This document shows positions 1 to 7,832 of a stretch of DNA of 64,000 nt, piece by piece. This DNA is from Candidatus Cloacimonadota bacterium. Its GTDB lineage: Bacteria; Cloacimonadota; Cloacimonadia; Cloacimonadales; Cloacimonadaceae. A program made the position numbers and the translations under genes. The first letter of the stretch is position 1. Every line of letters starts with the position of its first letter. The notes beneath the pieces are model-generated. The model was not told the origin of the DNA. It saw only the letters and a list, made by a program, of their open reading frames with translations, and searched no databases. Location: assembly GCA_030154085.1 (NCBI GenBank), contig JASKKR010000006.1, positions 1 through 64,000 of the forward strand, written 5' to 3'.

Positions 1-442
1 AGACTTGCTCTTGGTTCTTGTCTCGATAGATGAGGTTGATAAAGAAATCAACGTCAGGATGCCCCACGATCGCTCCCAAAAGGGTGTCCTTGAGGTTTCC
101 CAAGGGCATGCGATCAATGTGATCCAGCACAAAATCCACGGTTAGAACAGTCCCGAACCCCGGTTCGCTTGCCATCTTAAATGATCCTCCCACCAATTCT
201 GCATTTTGCTTGAATAGTGGAATTCCCAACCCAACCTTCTTTTCACGTTCTGTTTTGGACGTATAAAAGGGATCTTGGGCTTTTTCCAAGGTGTGCGAAT
301 CCATCCCCTTACCATCATCTTCAACGATAATACGTAAGCGGTTTTGCTGTAAGTTATTGATAACGCGCACCTTGATATTTTTAGCTCCCGCTCTCACGGA
401 GTTCTCAATGATATCTAATAGGTGCAAAGAAATGTCTTGCAT
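1..442 (-). CDS. ATP-binding protein of the hydrogenase cluster (partial, 3' end off the window)
   Basis: The reading frame opens with ATG at 442 and stays open to the window edge, giving about 147 residues. The N-terminus MQDISLHLLDIIENSVRAGA is an N-box of the GHKL/HATPase fold. A G1-type motif VEDDGKGMD and a G2-type motif KVGLGIPLF follow. No phospho-acceptor domain is visible, so this is probably not a classical sensor kinase. Small proteins of this type sit next to NuoE/HydC-like genes in [FeFe]-hydrogenase operons of anaerobes. It begins three bases after the NuoE-like stop, so the two are co-transcribed. A regulatory or redox-signalling role is inferred from context; the substrate is unknown. 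The C-terminus is outside the window. Confidence 0.85.
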   Translation of the reverse strand, partial: MQDISLHLLDIIENSVRAGAKNIKVRVINNLQQNRLRIIVEDDGKGMDSHTLEKAQDPFYTSKTEREKKVGLGIPLFKQNAELVGGSFKMASEPGFGTVLTVDFVLDHIDRMPLGNLKDTLLGAIVGHPDVDFFINLIYRDKNQEQV

Positions 443-445
443 ATA

Positions 446-928
446 TTACTCGTAACGAGAAAGGATTTCTTTGATCTTATCTTTATTGTCGATCCTTCCA
501 AAAGTATCTTCTCCAATGACAAAAACGGGAGCTAGAGAGCACGCGCCCACACAGCGTACCGTACTCATAGTAAAGAGACCATCCTGGGTAGTGTCTCCCA
601 TTTCTATGCCCAATTCTTCAGAAATCATCTGAATCAAGCGGGGAGCTCCTTTCACAAAGCAGGCTGTCCCAGTGCATACATTAATCGTATACTTCCCTCT
701 GGGTTTCATTGTGAAGAAGTTGTAAAAAGTCACCACTCCATAGATTTTACTGGCGGGTACGTTCATTTTTTCAGCGATGAATTCCTGAACCTCAATAGGC
801 AGGTATCCAAAAATTTCCTGTGCAATACGTAAGATCTCGATTAGCGGATTCCGCAGATTCTTTTTCTCTTCGATTACTTCAGCCAGGCGATCATAGAGCC
901 TGTTTTGGTCTTGAGCTACGGGAGCCAT
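446..928 (-). CDS. NuoE/HydC-like [2Fe-2S] thioredoxin-fold subunit of an NAD-linked hydrogenase
   Basis: This 160-residue protein belongs to the NuoE family, which carries a [2Fe-2S] cluster and supports electron transfer between NAD(H) and a partner flavoprotein. The four cluster cysteines are visible as C85 and C90 (NVCTGTAC) and C126 and C130 (RCVGAC). A longer frame runs up to 1042, but ATG 928 is preferred: it has a GGAGGAG ribosome binding site just upstream and gives the normal family length. The longer version would overlap the PHP gene. Its place in an operon with hydrogenase-type regulatory genes suggests the HydC-like subunit of an electron-bifurcating or NADH-dependent [FeFe] hydrogenase. 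The flavoprotein and catalytic subunits would lie beyond position 1. Confidence 0.93.
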   Translation of the reverse strand: MAPVAQDQNRLYDRLAEVIEEKKNLRNPLIEILRIAQEIFGYLPIEVQEFIAEKMNVPASKIYGVVTFYNFFTMKPRGKYTINVCTGTACFVKGAPRLIQMISEELGIEMGDTTQDGLFTMSTVRCVGACSLAPVFVIGEDTFGRIDNKDKIKEILSRYE

Positions 929-957
929 AACTCCTCCTTGTATATCTTTCAATTTTA

Positions 958-1695
958 TTACACTATTATATATCTGCCACCCATCTTTTGAGCAGCAAAT
1001 AGGATTTCTTGAGCCGTGGGTTCTTGCGCATATATTATGCAAGAACCGTGCCTAAGATCTGTCAGATAATGAGCATCGCTGGCCCTGATAAAACTCTTAC
1101 CTACCATCTCAGGATGTTCGGCAAGATACTTTGGCAAATCCAGTCCTGCTGTGATCCCCAGAATCTTAAACTCCGGATATGGGGGCAAAAAACCAAGCTG
1201 AGAGATCACGCTGTTCACTCCGGCATCTATGTGAGCTGGGATAGCCAGCCCCTCGAAAGCTTCAATTTCTTGCACAACCGTGGCGAGATCCCAAGTGCTG
1301 GAATTCATCAAAGCCCTTGGTTCCACTCTTAAAATGTTCTCTTTTTCGTCAATGATTACTTGATCACCAAAATAGTCAGGATCGTTCTTTATGGGAAGCA
1401 AGGAGTCATATAGCTTCCTATCAAAGCGTTGAGCCTTATCTGGATCATCAAAATATGCCAAAATATGAATCTCTTCAACGCTCTGAATCTCGACTCCCCA
1501 CGTAAAGGCCAAACCGTTTTGAGCAGCTACAGCTGCATAGGCTGGACAATTTGCTACGCTATTGTGATCTGTGATCGCAAACCAATCTACACCGATATGC
1601 TTTAGCTCTTGCACGAGAGCCGAGGGTGACATCTCGAGCCCACCACAGGGTGATAACACGCTATGAATATGCAGATCGGCGCGATAGCTGCGCAT
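958..1695 (-). CDS. PHP-domain metal-dependent phosphoesterase
   Basis: This 245-residue protein opens with the PHP signature DLHIHSVLSPCGG and continues with AITDHNSVAN. These supply the first metal-binding His and Asp residues of the polymerase and histidinol phosphatase fold. Later motifs include IPAHID near residue 153 and RASDAHY near residue 204, which contribute further ligands. The protein is a stand-alone PHP domain of the TrpH/YciV class, whose substrates can be nucleotides or phosphoesters; the substrate here is unknown. It lies inside the hydrogenase accessory operon between the DRTGG protein and the NuoE-like gene, an arrangement seen in fermentative anaerobes. No signal peptide is visible, so it is probably cytoplasmic. 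Confidence 0.9.
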   Translation of the reverse strand: MRSYRADLHIHSVLSPCGGLEMSPSALVQELKHIGVDWFAITDHNSVANCPAYAAVAAQNGLAFTWGVEIQSVEEIHILAYFDDPDKAQRFDRKLYDSLLPIKNDPDYFGDQVIIDEKENILRVEPRALMNSSTWDLATVVQEIEAFEGLAIPAHIDAGVNSVISQLGFLPPYPEFKILGITAGLDLPKYLAEHPEMVGKSFIRASDAHYLTDLRHGSCIIYAQEPTAQEILFAAQKMGGRYIIV

Positions 1696-1706
1696 TAGCT
1701 TGCCTT

Positions 1707-2045
1707 TTAACTATTGAGCATCTTATATAAGATGCCGGCGAGAGTGAAGGTGTCGTAGGGACTGCTGATCAGACAGATGCCTTCTTCAAGCGCCTTATCG
1801 CAGACTGCGCTGTCTGGCTGATTTCCTTTGGCAAGGATGATTGCAGGCACTCCAGTCATGGAGGCTACAGCGATTACATTCAAATGTTTCATGATAGTGA
1901 TCCAAGCTTGGTTTGGTTTGGCAGAACCCATTACATCGCTAAGCATATCAGACACATATGCTCCGGATATCTCGATGCTTTCAGGATCCAAGGCGGGAGT
2001 GTGATTTTTGCCGTCGATTGCTGCTAGATATTGTGATAATTTCAT
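1707..2045 (-). CDS. DRTGG-domain-like regulatory protein (downstream copy)
   Basis: This 112-residue protein has the features of a DRTGG-type domain, a small alpha/beta module associated with CBS proteins, phosphotransacetylases and hydrogenase clusters. Recognisable stretches are GAYVSDMLSDVMG, TGVPAIILAKG and the C-terminal ISSPYDTFTLAG. It is a stand-alone domain with no catalytic partner in the chain. A second, divergent copy lies at the start of the same operon (3851-4198). It follows the H-cluster-like protein with 21 bases between them. Its role is probably ligand sensing or scaffolding for hydrogenase expression; this is inferred from context only. Confidence 0.8.
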   Translation of the reverse strand: MKLSQYLAAIDGKNHTPALDPESIEISGAYVSDMLSDVMGSAKPNQAWITIMKHLNVIAVASMTGVPAIILAKGNQPDSAVCDKALEEGICLISSPYDTFTLAGILYKMLNS

Positions 2046-2066
2046 GACCTATATCCTTGATTAAAT

Positions 2067-3338
2067 TTATTCTTCTTCATTTGCAGGATTATTCCGTTTT
2101 AGCACCACACAGTCGTCTAAAGACGCTTTGCCCAGGACAATATCTTCCGCTAAAGCATAGCAGGTAGGGCTTCCACAAGCGCTGCAATTCAAACCCGGAA
2201 GCATTGTCAGAAATTCGTTTATCTTCTTCATTTTTTTGATAGCTTTTTTGATATCTTTATCCAGTTCCATGATTGGCCTGGGGGCTAGCGGAGATACGCT
2301 GAATTCTCCCTCTGCGTGCAACTTTTCAAGCTCTTCAACATGGATGGGTTTGTCCTCGCCTTCTTTACTCATCTTTTTGATGCGACTCATTGCAACAAAA
2401 GGATTTTCCACATTCAGGCATCCACCCACACAGCCGTTTGTACAGCTTCGCAAAACGATATAATCATATTGATCCAGATAGTGATTTTCGACCCGAGATA
2501 GGATATCCATGACATTATCGATTCCGTTAACCGAGAGCGCTCGGATATCATCAGTATCCACCAATTCAGCCTGCACACCTGATAGTGCCCAAGTAAGTCC
2601 GTGAGGATATGTATCAATCTCTTCTGGATTATTTTGGATATCTTTTAGAATATCACGCACTTTACCATAGATCATACCCGTAGAAAATGCTCCATCCTGC
2701 AGATGTTTGTATGCCCCTTCAGGTTGATGCACTGCAGTTACATGAGCCACGCAAGGCACGATGAGGAAAATGCCAATGTCTTCATCGGCAAGATTTTTTT
2801 CCTTGGAAATCTTTTCCCGTAGATACCGAGTCAAGATGCTCATCGGTGCTTCTTGGTGCAATATATTGGGTAAAAGCGATGGATATTTTACTTGGATAAG
2901 TCGCACCACTGCCGGACAATTACTACTGAGGATCGGTCGCTTATCTCGATTTTTGCGGACGTAATCGCGAATGATTGAAATCATGAAGTCCGTCACCATG
3001 GCTTCCTCAGAAACCTCGTCAAAGCCAAGCTTCAAAACAGCTTGTTTAGCAGCAGCATAACTAACATCTTCCGTGAATTGTCCAAAGAAGCTAGACGATA
3101 TAATCGCTACTTTATACTTATAATTCTGAATAATATCCAAAGGATCACTGGAAGGAATGATGGCATGGAATTCGCATGCTGTTACGCAATTTCCACAATC
3201 CACACAGCGATTTGGATCTATATACGCTTTACGATTGCGCACTCGGATCGCTTCTGTAGGACAAACTCGCACACAAGCAGTACAGCCGGTGCAGTTTTCA
3301 TCGAGGATCTGAATGGCGTGAAAGTATTTGCTACCCAT
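2067..3338 (-). CDS. [FeFe]-hydrogenase-like iron-sulfur protein with altered H-cluster motifs (probable sensor)
   Basis: This 423-residue protein has three parts. Residues 16-55 form a two-cluster ferredoxin (C16, C19, C22, C26 and C45, C48, C51, C55). Residues 70-320 resemble the hydrogenase large-subunit H-cluster domain. Residues 385-410 hold a C-terminal four-cysteine iron-sulfur motif. The cysteines that would hold the [4Fe-4S] part of the H cluster are kept: C141 in SSNCP, C196 in VPC, and C299 and C303 in RSCTNGC. The proton-relay cysteine of the usual TSCCP motif is Asn here, and the Lys of the second motif is replaced. A sensory or electron-carrying role is therefore more likely than hydrogen turnover. 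RsbW-like and DRTGG neighbours support a regulatory function. Confidence 0.85.
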   Translation of the reverse strand: MGSKYFHAIQILDENCTGCTACVRVCPTEAIRVRNRKAYIDPNRCVDCGNCVTACEFHAIIPSSDPLDIIQNYKYKVAIISSSFFGQFTEDVSYAAAKQAVLKLGFDEVSEEAMVTDFMISIIRDYVRKNRDKRPILSSNCPAVVRLIQVKYPSLLPNILHQEAPMSILTRYLREKISKEKNLADEDIGIFLIVPCVAHVTAVHQPEGAYKHLQDGAFSTGMIYGKVRDILKDIQNNPEEIDTYPHGLTWALSGVQAELVDTDDIRALSVNGIDNVMDILSRVENHYLDQYDYIVLRSCTNGCVGGCLNVENPFVAMSRIKKMSKEGEDKPIHVEELEKLHAEGEFSVSPLAPRPIMELDKDIKKAIKKMKKINEFLTMLPGLNCSACGSPTCYALAEDIVLGKASLDDCVVLKRNNPANEEE

Positions 3339-3352
3339 TTTGTTTATATCTC

Positions 3353-3844
3353 TTATGAAATGTAAATAAATAATTCTAATAGTGTGGGACTGCCTTTGGC
3401 GGAGACAATATGCATCGCATCACTATTCTTCTTAATATTTGGCAAACCAAGACCAGCTCCAAAACCAAGCTCTCGCACAAGATCATCTGCCGTAGAAAAC
3501 CCTGGAACCATCGCCTGATCTATGTCCTCGATCCCTGGACCATCGTCCTGAAAACGAATGTGAATGAGATCATCATAGACCGCACTATACATGACTCCAC
3601 CTTTGGAGTGAGCCGCCACATTGATTTCTGCTTCATATGATGCCACCGCTATGCGCCGTAAAATCTCTGAATTCACACCCAGTCTTTTCAAAAGATCTTT
3701 TAGCTCGGAAGAGCCTTTGCCAGCGGCGTTAAAATCCTTCTCCGGTATTTCAAAATCAAGATTTACTTCAGCTTCAGTCTTGCGGGATTGGAAGTCTTTT
3801 ATCCGCTCTTCAAACCCTTCTGCGATATACCAATATTCTGCCAT
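3353..3844 (-). CDS. RsbW-like anti-sigma/GHKL ATP-binding protein
   Basis: This 163-residue protein ends in a GHKL ATPase fold. The N-box appears as SYEAEINVAAHSKGG, the G1 box as FQDDGPGIED and the G2 box as GFGAGLGLPNI. The layout matches the serine-kinase/anti-sigma RsbW type rather than a two-component kinase, as there is no histidine phosphoacceptor domain. The N-terminal 50 residues are less conserved and might bind a partner. It lies six bases after the first DRTGG gene and 14 bases before the H-cluster-like protein. In this setting it probably relays a redox or metabolite signal to gene expression; the target is not visible in the window. Confidence 0.87.
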   Translation of the reverse strand: MAEYWYIAEGFEERIKDFQSRKTEAEVNLDFEIPEKDFNAAGKGSSELKDLLKRLGVNSEILRRIAVASYEAEINVAAHSKGGVMYSAVYDDLIHIRFQDDGPGIEDIDQAMVPGFSTADDLVRELGFGAGLGLPNIKKNSDAMHIVSAKGSPTLLELFIYIS

Positions 3845-3850
3845 TAGTCT

Positions 3851-4198
3851 TTAGATCTTGCAGCTACGTAGACCGGCATTAAAGAGCAGACCACTGCTAC
3901 GATAGAGGGTGAATTTTGTGCTGATAATAGGCAATCCTCGCTCCTCAGCCATTTTGATCACTTCCGGTAAAGGTTTTTTCCCTCGTACAAAGACTATACC
4001 GGTTAGATCTATCATATCACTGAGTCGGATCACTTGGTTGTTTGTAAGCCCTGTCAAAAGTAAAGTGGGCTCTTTTGTACACATCAAAATATCAGATATA
4101 AGGTCCGAGGCAAAAGCACACGGAACCTCTCTGTCCAGATCTGCATCGGGGTAGAGAACTTCCCCTTCCAGCAGTTTAGCAACATCTCTTAGAATCAT
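3851..4198 (-). CDS. DRTGG-domain-like protein, first gene of the hydrogenase accessory operon
   Basis: This protein of about 115 residues is a DRTGG-type regulatory domain, with SDLISDILM, LTGLTNNQVIRL and GLPIISTKFTLYRSSG as recognisable stretches. A GTG at 4207 would also open the frame. ATG 4198 is preferred because AGGTGAG lies directly upstream at the right distance and itself contains that GTG. It is the first gene of the minus-strand operon that runs to the left window edge. It is a divergent relative of the protein at 1707-2045, so the operon carries two such domains. The ligand is unknown. Confidence 0.8.
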   Translation of the reverse strand: MILRDVAKLLEGEVLYPDADLDREVPCAFASDLISDILMCTKEPTLLLTGLTNNQVIRLSDMIDLTGIVFVRGKKPLPEVIKMAEERGLPIISTKFTLYRSSGLLFNAGLRSCKI

Positions 4199-4233
4199 GG
4201 ATCTCACCTATTTATTCATTGAAACCAAGCTCA

Positions 4234-4248
4234 GAATATCCTATATTC
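4234..4248. promoter_or_regulatory. Possible operator: inverted repeat upstream of the hydrogenase accessory operon
   Basis: The bases GAATAT, CCT, ATATTC form a perfect 6-base inverted repeat around a 3-base centre. It lies about 36 to 50 bases upstream of the preferred start at 4198 and next to a minus-strand TTGACT element. The position suits a repressor site. It does not match the usual Rex palindrome, and a 6-base inverted repeat in AT-rich DNA can arise by chance. Confidence 0.25.
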
Positions 4249-4810
4249 AGTCAAGGGAAAAGTTAAAAACAAGTTCTTGCCAGATTTGCCTTTAGACAAT
4301 GAGGAATGATTTGCACTTGCAAACCTCTTCTGGAACATTGCACAGTCCACTTCTTCTTGATTTGGGCTAATTCTTGAATAGATCGCTATAGAAATCGTTT
4401 GACTTTTTAGGATCTACATAAGTTTGTCAGATGAAGTTAGAGGAGTGATGTGTATCTACTCTGCATATGCGGAAGTTATAGAGTTATCAAATGGTTTTAT
4501 ATATCCGGAACTTTCCCCTTCTTGAGGCGGGGAGCTCGAGGTTTTTCCAAGTCTGGCATCAACAATCGCACCAACAGTAACTTTGACATTGTGTATACAT
4601 AACTGGCGATTGACCTCCTGATCGGCGAAGATTAAGGACTGCTTTTTCGTGATTAGCTCCTCGTTAAAAGTGTAAGTATTATTATTCTCATATTTAATTT
4701 GTCAAGCATTATTTATATATTTCTTGTCCACTTTCATGTGCAACAGTCTTTGTACGTTGAAGCTTCTTGTCTCGGTGGTCATCATGTATCTTTTTTTGAT
4801 GGTACCAAAA

Positions 4811-4916
4811 TGCAGTTCACAAAGCTGTAACTCCTTATTTTCCCGTTTCTTGCTCACTTCTCAAACGGGCGAGAAACGGGGAAGGCATCAAGATCCCTAC
4901 TTTTGCAAGCATTTAG
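4811..4916 (+). repeat. Dispersed intergenic stem-loop repeat, copy A
   Basis: One of five copies of a repeat of about 100 bases; the others are at 14351-14452, 23790-23878, 36666-36772 and 48789-48892. The conserved start is CACAAAGCTGTAACTCCTTA. A central hairpin pairs 4842-4855 with 4867-4880, giving 14 pairs with two G-U wobbles. The conserved 3' end is GCAAGCATTTAG. This copy lies upstream of the hydrogenase accessory operon in the opposite orientation to the flanking genes. Confidence 0.85.
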
Positions 4917-5019
4917 AGAAGTATATTTCCTCTACCTTGATCGCAATTTGGCTATAAATTACAGGATGATTTTAAGTGCTCAGGCTATGCCTCGCAACTG
5001 AGTTTTCCATAGTCGTTGT

Positions 5020-6096
5020 TCATTTCCATTCATATTTCCCGAGAGTTCCGCGGATGGCATAAAAGATAAACTGTAATGGGAAGACAAAGATCTGTGGAAA
5101 GTATAGGATGCCAATATGGGTCTTTTTCACCAACCGAAGATGACTTTGCGAAAGATGCAATTCCATAAGAAATTTTACTACGATAATGCAGAGCAAAAGG
5201 ATGTCTCCGGCACCTGCAAAGAGGCGAATCAGAGCAGCATAAAATAGCACAAAGTAGACAAATGCAAAAGCAGAGAGCGCTTTGACGTGCGAGGGGTGAT
5301 ATTTAAATTTTGAAGCTCTACGGATGTTTTTGTTATAGCGCTTTTTCCAATCCTTGCCCTCATAGCAATTCACCTGCATCTCTGGGGAGGGATTGTAGAT
5401 CGCCTTGCGTATATGGGGCATCATCTTGATGAGTAAGAGATCATCATCTCCACTGGCAATATGACTTATTCCTTCAAAGCCACCGGACATTTCAAAGAGT
5501 GATTTGCGATAGACCATATTACAAGCGGAGGAAGTAATTGGCTTTCTCCAGCCGATTCCTGCAGCGCCTAAAGCGTAGTAAATGCTGCGTTCGAAATTAA
5601 CGAGAGTCAAGTCCGTGTCTCCTGCAGTGCGATAAATAGTAGTGTATCCCAGAATGTAATCCAGATCAGGCTGCATAACCCGTGCGATTTCCTTCAACCA
5701 TGTAGGAGGCACTTGGCAATCGGCATCAGTAAAAACCAAAATATCGTATTTGGCTACTTCAATACCCCTTTGAATAGCAGCTTTTTTGCCGACATAGCCT
5801 TCAATCTTATCTTGAAAATCTATTACTCGGATGCCAAATTTTCCTTCCCAATTTCTCAAGATCTCCAGGCTTTCATCAGTAGAGTGATCATTTACAATAA
5901 TGATTTCATAATTCGCATCGATTGGTTCCAACTGTGCCAAAGAAGTGAGCAAAGCGGGCAAATTATGGGCTTCATTTTTGGCAGCGATAATGACTGACAT
6001 CGGCTCAGGATCAGCCGGGATCTGAGCTTGAGGGGGCAAGCTGCGTTTCAGACCCAGCTGTACCCAAATCAGAAGCGCAAAATAGAGGAGGCTCAA
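5020..6096 (-). CDS. Family 2 glycosyltransferase, membrane-anchored
   Basis: This protein of about 358 residues is a GT-A fold glycosyltransferase. Visible motifs are SVIIAAKNEAHNLPALL for nucleotide-sugar binding, the DxD-type VFTDADC, and ASGDDDLLL. A hydrophobic N-terminus and two to three C-terminal hydrophobic segments suggest a membrane enzyme with a cytoplasmic active site, as in polysaccharide or glycolipid synthesis. The only usual start is TTG at 6096, which trims the N-terminal membrane helix. The frame stays hydrophobic upstream (FSIIFALL) to the dnaX stop, so the true start may be a rarer codon overlapping dnaX. The sugar donor and product cannot be told. It is downstream of dnaX and probably co-transcribed. 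Confidence 0.9.
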   Translation of the reverse strand: MSLLYFALLIWVQLGLKRSLPPQAQIPADPEPMSVIIAAKNEAHNLPALLTSLAQLEPIDANYEIIIVNDHSTDESLEILRNWEGKFGIRVIDFQDKIEGYVGKKAAIQRGIEVAKYDILVFTDADCQVPPTWLKEIARVMQPDLDYILGYTTIYRTAGDTDLTLVNFERSIYYALGAAGIGWRKPITSSACNMVYRKSLFEMSGGFEGISHIASGDDDLLLIKMMPHIRKAIYNPSPEMQVNCYEGKDWKKRYNKNIRRASKFKYHPSHVKALSAFAFVYFVLFYAALIRLFAGAGDILLLCIIVVKFLMELHLSQSHLRLVKKTHIGILYFPQIFVFPLQFIFYAIRGTLGKYEWK

Positions 6097-6119
6097 AAGA
6101 GCGAAAATTATGCTGAAAA

Positions 6120-7703
6120 TCAGACCAACCTCGCTTGTGTTTGCTCGACGAAATCTTTAATTTCAGGATTATCCTGTGTTATGTCGTCGATAGTTTTGCG
6201 TGGAATATCCACTTTTGTGGGCGCATCTTGCTCGATCAATTCGATATTCAGATGCAGCGCTTTCCCGAAGAAGTCGTTGATGATTTCTTCTATGCGTTCC
6301 TTATTTGTTTTTAAAGTACCGAAATATGTTTTACTTGTGGTGGTAATGTTAATGGCATGTTCTTTGAGACCTACGAGCTTCGCCTTCTCGAATGCGATTC
6401 CTGCAGTTTGACTGCTTTTCTTGATTCTTTGTGAAAGCCTATTCCAGTTGTCACTAAGATTTTGCAAGTTCAATTCAACTTTGGGCGATTCCTGCTCAGG
6501 TTGTGGCATGGAGGCAACTCTTTCAGGTTGCTTTGCCGGTTTTGAAGGGATTTTAGCTGCAGGGGGAGGAGCAGATATCTGATTTGTCTTCAAAGCACTG
6601 ATGAGATCAGAGATCTCGGTTATCTCCTCAAGGCGTGAGAGCTTGATCATCAAAGCTTCAATGAGCAAATGGGGATTGCTGCTTTGGCGAATATCAGCCT
6701 TTGTTTGCATCAATTGACTCATTATGTAGAGTAGATCATTTTGGCTGAATTGCTCGGCAATCTCAGCAAACATAGGTAGCTCATCCTGACTGATATCTCG
6801 AATCTGAACATCAAGCTTAGTCAAGAGGATAATACGCAGGTATTCGAGCATATTTGCAATGAATTCCTGTAGATCAGTCCCCTCTTCGAAGATCTTGTGC
6901 AGTTCTGTGATTAGCGCTTTGGTTTCACGCTTTTTGATCATCTGCATGAAATCGTGATAGACTTGATTTGGGATCATCCCAAAGATCTGGCGGACTTGCT
7001 CGATGGTAATATTATTTTGGCAAAAGCTTATGGTCTGATCCATCAGAGAGAGGGCATCGCGCATTCCTCCATCAGCCTTACGTGCAATCAGATAAAGAGA
7101 TTCGTTGTCTATAGTTATATTTTCTTTGTCGCACAGATCCTTTAACCGCTCAACAATTGAATCCACGGGAATACGTTTGAAATCGTATCTTTGACAGCGA
7201 GATACGATGGTGGCAAGCACCTTATGAGGCTCAGTAGTAGCAAAGATAAAGATGACATTTTCAGGAGGTTCTTCGAGAGTTTTTAGAAGAGCATTAAAAG
7301 CGTTTTTGGACAACATATGCACTTCATCAATTATGTAGATTTTATACTTAGATCCGCTGGCAGCGTAGAGAAGCTCGCGTTGGAGCTCTCGGATATCGTC
7401 AACACCGGTGTTACTGGCACCGTCGATCTCAATCACATCTGGAGAGACTCCACTGGTTATTTCTACACAATTTATACACTCATTGCAAGGATGAATTGTG
7501 GGTCCTTTTTCGCAATTCAGGCTTTTTGCCATGATGCGAGCCAGGGAAGTCTTACCCACGCCCCGGGGACCGGTGAAAAGATAGGCATGCGCAATCCTTC
7601 CAGACTGAATGGCACTTTGCAAGACCTTAGTCACGTGATCTTGCGCATAAACTTCAGAGAAGTTCTGCGGTCTGTATTTGCGTGCAAGTACTATGTAGCT
7701 CAT
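6120..7703 (-). CDS. dnaX: DNA polymerase III subunit gamma/tau
   Basis: The clamp-loader ATPase subunit of the replicase, 527 residues. Conserved motifs are VLARKYRPQNFSEV near the N-terminus, the Walker A GPRGVGKTSLAR, a zinc-binding module with CEKG and CNECINC, and the Walker B/DExx-type IIDEVHMLS. The SRC motif appears in VSRCQRYDF. The C-terminal third (from about residue 390) is Pro/Lys-rich and variable, as expected for the tau part. ATG 7703 is chosen over an upstream frame start because GGAGG lies four bases before it. No obvious slippery A-run with a frameshift signal was noticed. The glycosyltransferase follows directly, with its likely start at or overlapping the dnaX stop. Confidence 0.97.
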   Translation of the reverse strand: MSYIVLARKYRPQNFSEVYAQDHVTKVLQSAIQSGRIAHAYLFTGPRGVGKTSLARIMAKSLNCEKGPTIHPCNECINCVEITSGVSPDVIEIDGASNTGVDDIRELQRELLYAASGSKYKIYIIDEVHMLSKNAFNALLKTLEEPPENVIFIFATTEPHKVLATIVSRCQRYDFKRIPVDSIVERLKDLCDKENITIDNESLYLIARKADGGMRDALSLMDQTISFCQNNITIEQVRQIFGMIPNQVYHDFMQMIKKRETKALITELHKIFEEGTDLQEFIANMLEYLRIILLTKLDVQIRDISQDELPMFAEIAEQFSQNDLLYIMSQLMQTKADIRQSSNPHLLIEALMIKLSRLEEITEISDLISALKTNQISAPPPAAKIPSKPAKQPERVASMPQPEQESPKVELNLQNLSDNWNRLSQRIKKSSQTAGIAFEKAKLVGLKEHAINITTTSKTYFGTLKTNKERIEEIINDFFGKALHLNIELIEQDAPTKVDIPRKTIDDITQDNPEIKDFVEQTQARLV

Positions 7704-7832
7704 ACAACCTCCATGGGACATTGTTTTCACACGGCGGATTTAGGCAAGTAATTTCTACTGGACAAAACCTACCCTTTGCCAGAGATTGATTTTAGTAATA
7801 AATATTATTATCCTATAAGGAGGATATTTTCC

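Larger units (their letters stand above)
4199..5019. other. Intergenic region upstream of the hydrogenase accessory operon
   Basis: No convincing gene is seen in these 820 bases. The left part should hold the promoter of the minus-strand hydrogenase accessory operon. A TTGACT-like box lies on the minus strand at 4255-4250, beside a short inverted repeat, but no good -10 box is at the expected distance. The right part contains a copy of the dispersed stem-loop repeat (4811-4916). An open frame of 77 codons across the repeat has no ribosome binding site or family resemblance. Confidence 0.6.

Noticed and set aside
4724-4957. A 77-codon frame spanning repeat copy A
   Set aside because: The frame is produced by the repeat itself; a similar frame occurs in copy C, but the other copies do not keep it.
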